Source: Pseudobdellovibrionaceae bacterium
GTDB taxonomy: Bacteria > Bdellovibrionota > Bdellovibrionia > Bdellovibrionales > Bdellovibrionaceae
Assembly: GCA_016785955.1 (NCBI GenBank)
Contig: JAEUWH010000074.1
Coordinates: forward strand, 1-37,144
Reading direction: 5' to 3'
Length of the DNA stretch: 37,144 nucleotides
Both the position numbers and the translations under genes were made by a program. This document shows positions 32,267 through 37,144 of the stretch, piece by piece. The notes beneath the pieces are model-generated. The model was not told the DNA's origin and ran no database searches. It saw only the letters and a list, made by a program, of their open reading frames with translations. Each line of letters begins with the position of its first letter. The first letter of the stretch is position 1.

Positions 32267-35158
32267 ATGGCAAAAATTTCAATAACTTGGATTATCAAGA
32301 ACTATAAGGGGCAAATCAAAGGTCCTTACACCACCATTGAAATTTTAAACTTCATTTCTGATGGAACATTCACTGGCGAGGAACAAATTACTAAGTATCC
32401 CGGAGGTGAATGGACAACGATCTCTAAAGAGCCCGAGTTTTATGAAAAGATTTTAGAAACATTAGAGAACCAGTTAAAAGATTCTGAAAATAAGTCAGGA
32501 AGTCAGTCTAAACCGCCAAGCAATACGCGAACGACGCCACAATCTCGATTAGACAGAACAGCTGTGATGCCATCAGAGCTGCGCTCGGTTATTAAGCCTG
32601 CCATGATACCGCCGGTATCCTCTAATAAGTCTATTGGTAAATCGACCTCTGAGGACTCTCGAGAATTTTTGAATCAGAATAAAACCGAAATCATTGAACT
32701 GAATAATATTGACCAAGAAAAAACCAAAGAAAAATTGAACACTCTGCGATGGCCAGTGTTTGCAGTCCTTTTGATCGGGGCCCTTACCCTGGTGTATTTT
32801 GGTCTTTTTGATGACGATGCTGGAGATGCCGGTGATAAAGTTTCATTGATTGCGCCGGGACCGAGTCAAGATGGATTGAAAGCTAGTGAAATCGATGCGC
32901 GAGTAAACAGAGCGCTTCAGCTGATCAGCGCTGACACGCCCGAATACTATATTGAAGCGCAGAACATATTGGTTGCGACGATTGAAAACTCGATTAAAAA
33001 TATTAAGCCGAGAATGATTCTATGTGCAGTTTACAAAGAGCTTTGGCCATATTCTAGACAAAATCTAAGTGATCAAAAGGCCATTTCGCAAGTTGCAAAA
33101 CAAACAAAGTCGATGAACAAAATCGATACGGCCGGAATGCTGTGCGAGTCAGTGAAATTATTAGTAGAGGGGCGATATTCCGAAGCTCATAGCGTTGTGG
33201 ATAAAGCTTTGGAAAAGGACTATACAAATTTTTTCTTGTACCAAATAAAAGGTGAAATATTAGAACACGATAACCAAAAATTAATTGCTGAAAGTTTTTA
33301 TCAAAAAGCACGCGAGCTTTCTGGGCAGTGGGTTAAGCCCATTTTTTATCAGGCGCTGATTAATGCCAAACTAAATGAACCCAACAAAGCGTTTCAATTG
33401 TTTGGGGATGCACTGAAAATCAATCGCAATCACAAAAATGCTCTCTTTGGAATGGGTATTCTGGAATCTTCTCGTGGGCAGCAAGATAAAGCGATTGCTT
33501 ATATAACAAATGCACTTTCCATCGAGGGTAAAGCGGAAAAAGGTATTGAATCACAAGGTATTGAGACGCTGGTAGAGATCTATCTGATTAAAGGTGATAA
33601 AAAGAAAGCGATCGAATTGGCAAACTTGAATTTGGCTAAAAATCCAAGTAAAAAATCGGCAACTCATTTATGTGAACGACTGGGAGGGTGTGATAAATCG
33701 ATTGCTAAAAATGCTCGTCCTGACGAAGAACTATTTTTTAGTTGCCAGGCTTTGTTCCGGCAAAAAGAATATTTACAAGCCCAGGCAGAATGTAAATCAG
33801 CATTCGAGTTGAACACTAAGAATGGAACAGCAGCCCTGACGGCCGGAGAGGCATTGTGGTACTTAGGTCAAAGCGTTGAGGCCGTTTTGTGGATTGAAAA
33901 AGCCATTAAGGCGGATCCGCGAAATGTGAAAGCATATTTGAAAAAAGCCGAATTTTTATCGGACCGATTTGATTTTATCGAAGCAGAAAAGGTATTGCTT
34001 CAAGCTGACTACATCAGTGGAAAATCAAATTTTGAAGTGCAACGTGGTTTCGCATCTTTGGCATTCAAAAAGCGTGATTTTCAAAGTACGTTAAAATTAG
34101 CAGAACGAGCGCTGAAGAGCTATGATGCTGATATGGAAAGTATTGTTTTGTACTCTTCTGCCGCCAGAAATTTGGCCATAGGATTTCGCGTAAATTCGCA
34201 GAAAGATCAAGAGCAGCGTCAAAAATTGGCCCAGGATGCCTATAACTATGCATTGAAGGCGATCGAGCTAGATTCTACGAACATTCAAGCCCAGATTAAC
34301 TATGCAAAGGTGATTGCGACTAGACAAGGAATTGATGTTGGTGGGGACTACTTAATTGAGATGATCAAGCTCTACCCGTCACTTTACGAATACAGAATTG
34401 CATTGGCTGAAATTTATATCGAGGAAGAACGATACAAACAAGCCATCGAAGAGCTGCAGCGTGTTTTATCAATGAATTCCAAGAATAAAAAGGCTTTGAT
34501 GGCGATTGCAAAATCCTACTTCAACATTGGCGAAACTGATAATGCCATTACAAATTACCTGAAAGCTAGCAATCAAGACCCGTCCGATGCCGAGCCCATC
34601 TTTGAAGTGGCCAAAATATACCTGGAAAAAGGAAAAGTGAATCAAGCACAGGTTCAGTTTGAGCGTGTCCTTGTACTTAATAAAAAGTATCCTAAAGCTA
34701 ATTTTTTCATTGGTCGTGTAATGATTCTAAAAGGCAACTACTCGGAAGCGGAAAAATACGCCGAAATTGAAAAGAAAATGTATCCTCAGTTAATAGATCC
34801 ATATTTGTTGATTGCCGAGTTAAAGTACATCAACAAAAACTACACCGAATGTGCAGCCGAGTATGCGCGGGCGACAAACTTTGGGAACCAGCCCGCGGCA
34901 GTGTATGTGAAGGCCGCAAGATGCTATCGCCTTTCCGGTCAGTTGGATATGGCTCAAGGGTTTGTTGATATCGCCTCAGAGAAAGAAAGTGGCTACGAAG
35001 AAATTTACAAAGAGCAAGGTGCGTTGTTTGAAAGTCGTGGGGATGCGGTTTCGGCAATAAGATCTTATTGCAAATATTCAGAATTATCACCAAACTCAAA
35101 GGATCGCGAAGAAATTCAGTCGCAGATTCAAGTTCTAGGAGGCGAATGTGGGCATTAA
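32267..35158 (+). CDS. GYF-like domain / TM / TPR-repeat protein
   Basis: The 963-residue protein has three parts. Residues 5-60 form a GYF_2-like (DUF4339) domain: WIIKNYKGQIKGPYTTIEILNFISDG. After a hydrophilic linker comes one TM helix (about 160-180, WPVFAVLLIGALTLVYFGLF). The rest is a long chain of TPR-type helical repeats (about 210-960), for example residues in AYYKARE-like, ALKINRNHKNALFGMG and AIKADPRNVKAYLKKAE units. The predicted topology puts the GYF-like domain in the cytoplasm and the TPR array in the periplasm. Such proteins are known parts of gliding or trans-envelope machines in Myxococcus (GltJ/AgmX has a GYF domain). No Shine-Dalgarno is visible before the ATG. Confidence 0.82.
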   Translation: MAKISITWIIKNYKGQIKGPYTTIEILNFISDGTFTGEEQITKYPGGEWTTISKEPEFYEKILETLENQLKDSENKSGSQSKPPSNTRTTPQSRLDRTAVMPSELRSVIKPAMIPPVSSNKSIGKSTSEDSREFLNQNKTEIIELNNIDQEKTKEKLNTLRWPVFAVLLIGALTLVYFGLFDDDAGDAGDKVSLIAPGPSQDGLKASEIDARVNRALQLISADTPEYYIEAQNILVATIENSIKNIKPRMILCAVYKELWPYSRQNLSDQKAISQVAKQTKSMNKIDTAGMLCESVKLLVEGRYSEAHSVVDKALEKDYTNFFLYQIKGEILEHDNQKLIAESFYQKARELSGQWVKPIFYQALINAKLNEPNKAFQLFGDALKINRNHKNALFGMGILESSRGQQDKAIAYITNALSIEGKAEKGIESQGIETLVEIYLIKGDKKKAIELANLNLAKNPSKKSATHLCERLGGCDKSIAKNARPDEELFFSCQALFRQKEYLQAQAECKSAFELNTKNGTAALTAGEALWYLGQSVEAVLWIEKAIKADPRNVKAYLKKAEFLSDRFDFIEAEKVLLQADYISGKSNFEVQRGFASLAFKKRDFQSTLKLAERALKSYDADMESIVLYSSAARNLAIGFRVNSQKDQEQRQKLAQDAYNYALKAIELDSTNIQAQINYAKVIATRQGIDVGGDYLIEMIKLYPSLYEYRIALAEIYIEEERYKQAIEELQRVLSMNSKNKKALMAIAKSYFNIGETDNAITNYLKASNQDPSDAEPIFEVAKIYLEKGKVNQAQVQFERVLVLNKKYPKANFFIGRVMILKGNYSEAEKYAEIEKKMYPQLIDPYLLIAELKYINKNYTECAAEYARATNFGNQPAAVYVKAARCYRLSGQLDMAQGFVDIASEKESGYEEIYKEQGALFESRGDAVSAIRSYCKYSELSPNSKDREEIQSQIQVLGGECGH

Positions 35159-35456
35159 AGATCAAATGGCAGCTATGGCACAAGGGGCGCAAACTCGGGC
35201 GAAATCCTCGGCGTACATGTTTATGCAGATTTCATTTCGTTTGGTCACCGGTTTCTTTTTAGGCCTGACCATTTCTTTGATTGGACAGGAGCTGACCGGC
35301 TATGGCTCATTTTCACTGGTGTTTCTGAACTTGGTTGTTATGGGTTTGTTCTTCAAATTGTCGCAAAATTGGAACATGGTGAAAATTTTGGTTTTTGATT
35401 TGGTTTGTCTTCTTGTCATTCAAATCTTGAAAATGTATATACTGGTCGCACCTTAA
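35148..35456 (+). CDS. Small membrane protein of unknown function
   Basis: A 102-residue protein with three predicted TM helices (about 26-46, 53-70 and 77-98) after an amphipathic N-terminus. I do not recognise the family. The GTG start at 35148 overlaps the end of the TPR gene by 11 nt and has GGAGG 5 nt upstream, so the two are coupled; serS starts 16 bp after its stop. It resembles ATP synthase I-type proteins only in size. Confidence 0.7.
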   Translation: MGIKDQMAAMAQGAQTRAKSSAYMFMQISFRLVTGFFLGLTISLIGQELTGYGSFSLVFLNLVVMGLFFKLSQNWNMVKILVFDLVCLLVIQILKMYILVAP

Positions 35457-35472
35457 TCTTTGGGAAAGAACT

Positions 35473-36768
35473 ATGATTGATATCAAATTATTGGAAAAAA
35501 AATCGGAAAATAACGAAACGTCATACCTGGATTTATATCGTGCAAATTTGATTAATCGTAACGCTGATGTGGGCGTATTAGATAAAATTTTAGAATTAAA
35601 TAAAAAGCGTAAAGAATTGATTTTTTCCGCTGAAACCGAGAAATCAAAACAAAACAAGGCCAGTCAAGAATTGGGCAAGCTAAAGCGCGAAGGCCAAGAT
35701 ACCTCTGCATTGCAGATCGAACTAGGTAAAATTTCTGCTGAAGTTAAGGAGATGGAAAAGAAGGCCGGTGAAGTCGACGCCGAAGTTTACAATCTGCTGC
35801 TGACAATTCCGAACATGCATCATAGTTCGGTCCCAGTGGGAAAATCCTCTGACGAAAATAAAATCATAAAAACAATTGGTAACAAAACAAGTTTTTCATT
35901 TAAAGCCAAAGAACATTGGGAAATTGGCGAAAAGCTGGGCATCATTGATTTTGAACGTGCCGGAAAAGTTACGGGTGCTCGTTTCGCATTTTTGAAAAGT
36001 CATGGCGCACGTTTAGAACGGGCGCTGATTCAGTTTATGATGGACATGCATAGCGAATCTCATGGTTACACCGAAATGATTCCGCCATTTATCGTGAACA
36101 CTCAAAGTTTAATCGGCACGGGAAATTTACCTAAATTCAAAGAAGATTTATTTCACCTGAGCGGCCAAGATTATTTCTTGATTCCAACTGCAGAAGTTCC
36201 CGTGACGAATTATTATACTAACGAGACTTTAAACGAATCAGATTTGCCAAAAATGTTCTGTGCGTATTCCCCCTGTTTTCGTTCGGAGGCCGGCAGTCAT
36301 GGTCGAGACACCAAAGGTTTAATTCGTCAGCATCAGTTTAACAAAGTCGAGCTGATGATTTTTGCGTCTCCCAGTCAATCTCATGAGTTGCATGAAAAAC
36401 TGACAAGCGATGCCGAAAAAATTCTGACCGAGTTAGAATTGCCGTATAGACGTATGCTTTTATGCACAGGAGATATGGGTTTTGGATCAGCCAAGACATT
36501 TGACCTTGAGGTTTGGTTGCCAGGACAAAACGAATATCGTGAGATCAGCTCGTGCAGTAATTATGAAGATTTCCAAGCCCGGCGCGCGAACATTCGTTTT
36601 AAGGCCGCCAATGGAAAGCCTCAATTTGTCCATACCATTAACGGTTCAGGGTTGGCCGTGGGACGCACGTTGATCGCCGTTCTGGAAAATTTCCAAAACG
36701 AAGACGGAACAGTTCGTGTTCCTAAGGTACTCCAAAAATACATGAGCGGCGTAACCCTCTTAAAATAG
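35473..36768 (+). CDS. serS: Seryl-tRNA synthetase
   Basis: SerRS charges tRNA-Ser with serine. The 431-residue protein has the N-terminal coiled-coil arm (about 30-100) that grips the tRNA long variable arm, and class II motifs: motif 2 [24 protein letters not shown], the TAEVP segment, and motif 3 [33 protein letters not shown] holds Ser/ATP contacts. GGGAAAG lies before the ATG. It is at the end of the operon-like run and 90 bp before a tRNA-Ser gene. Confidence 0.97.
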   Translation: MIDIKLLEKKSENNETSYLDLYRANLINRNADVGVLDKILELNKKRKELIFSAETEKSKQNKASQELGKLKREGQDTSALQIELGKISAEVKEMEKKAGEVDAEVYNLLLTIPNMHHSSVPVGKSSDENKIIKTIGNKTSFSFKAKEHWEIGEKLGIIDFERAGKVTGARFAFLKSHGARLERALIQFMMDMHSESHGYTEMIPPFIVNTQSLIGTGNLPKFKEDLFHLSGQDYFLIPTAEVPVTNYYTNETLNESDLPKMFCAYSPCFRSEAGSHGRDTKGLIRQHQFNKVELMIFASPSQSHELHEKLTSDAEKILTELELPYRRMLLCTGDMGFGSAKTFDLEVWLPGQNEYREISSCSNYEDFQARRANIRFKAANGKPQFVHTINGSGLAVGRTLIAVLENFQNEDGTVRVPKVLQKYMSGVTLLK

Positions 36769-36858
36769 AAAATCCTTAGGCAATACGATCTACTAACGCG
36801 ATATATAAAAACAAAAAAGCCGTTGCTCTGAAAATCGGTTTCCAATAGAACTGACCCC

Positions 36859-36948
36859 GGAGCGATGGTAGAGCGGTTGAATACACCAGTCTTGAAAACT
36901 GGCAGCCCTTCGCGGGGCTCGAGAGTTCGAATCTCTCTCGCTCCGCCA
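36859..36948 (+). tRNA. tRNA-Ser (anticodon UGA)
   Basis: The 90-nt gene folds as a class II tRNA. Acceptor GGAGCGA pairs with TCGCTCC, followed by discriminator G and an encoded CCA at 36946-36948. The anticodon stem CCAGT/ACTGG surrounds the loop CTTGAAA with anticodon TGA. A long variable arm (CAGCCCTTCGCGGGGCTC) and the T arm GAGAG-TTCGAAT-CTCTC follow. The long variable arm and its place beside serS support serine. Confidence 0.95.
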
Positions 36949-37082
36949 ATTACTCTCTCGAAAAAATCGCAAATTTCAAAATTATCAATCGCATTAAGTA
37001 CTTAACACCCAGATTCGCGGATAAAGCGCGTTAATTGAATAGATTTTCATTTTATAAAATTAAACAAAGTTTTTCTATCCAA

Positions 37083-37108
37083 GATTTTCGTTTTTGAAAA
37101 TCAGGAGG
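37083..37108 (+). other. Hairpin directly upstream of an AGGAGG site
   Basis: GATTTTC (37083-37089) and GAAAATC (37096-37102) form a 7-bp hairpin just before AGGAGG (37103-37108). The ATG 7 nt later (37116) opens a frame of only four codons before TAA. It may be a regulatory mini-ORF or the leader of a gene beyond the window. The rest of 36949-37144 shows nothing clear. Confidence 0.4.
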
Positions 37109-37144
37109 CCTCGTCATGCCCAAAATTTAACTTATTTACCTCGA

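Overview
The window looks like chromosomal DNA from a predatory bacterium of the Bdellovibrionales (Bdellovibrio or Pseudobdellovibrio type). The strongest marker is a 64-residue single-histone-fold protein (3574-3768) that resembles the Bdellovibrio bacteriovorus histone Bd0055, sitting beside ligA and the gatCAB genes. The DNA is visibly AT-rich (not computed), so a lower-GC relative of B. bacteriovorus HD100 is more likely than HD100 itself. TTG and GTG starts are common, and most genes have clear AGGAG-type ribosome binding sites.

Layout. 1-741: tail of a DDE transposase cut by the window edge. 762-5969: murD (minus), a membrane-anchored metallophosphoesterase, the histone with a strong terminator, and ligA (minus). 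6049-11773: an alpha/beta hydrolase, then a compact gatC-gatA-gatB-ppx/gppA-DUF192 run. 11985-16129: a LysM/proline-rich envelope protein, a PilZ protein (minus) and rho with a 220-residue disordered N-terminus. 16182-23617: five minus-strand genes joined by overlapping or abutting start and stop codons, coding for an MFS exporter, a tandem-GNAT protein, a LuxE-like acyl-protein synthetase, a LuxC-like acyl reductase fused to a PaaK-like adenylating domain, and a second PaaK-like adenylating enzyme. 24028-26271: an unknown secreted protein and an ABC-F ATPase. 26398-30095: rpmE (C-minus type), prfA, prmC and murA. 30096-32083: a lipocalin, a NAPE-PLD-like metallohydrolase, a candidate small RNA and a tiny secreted-peptide ORF, all minus strand. 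32267-36948: a GYF-like/TM/TPR protein, a small membrane protein, serS and tRNA-Ser(UGA).

How the genes work together. Much of the window is housekeeping: peptidoglycan precursors (murA, murD), translation (gatCAB, prfA/prmC, bL31, serS with its tRNA, ABC-F), DNA ligation and transcription termination. The accessory core is the LuxE/LuxC-like operon. It has the parts to activate a carboxylate, carry it as a thioester, reduce it to an aldehyde, acylate something and export a product, yet no luciferase (luxAB) lies in the window. This is the best candidate for an undescribed biosynthetic system. Other notable items are the histone, the disordered Rho extension, a candidate small RNA with two C-rich hairpin loops, and the envelope proteins at 11985 and 32267.
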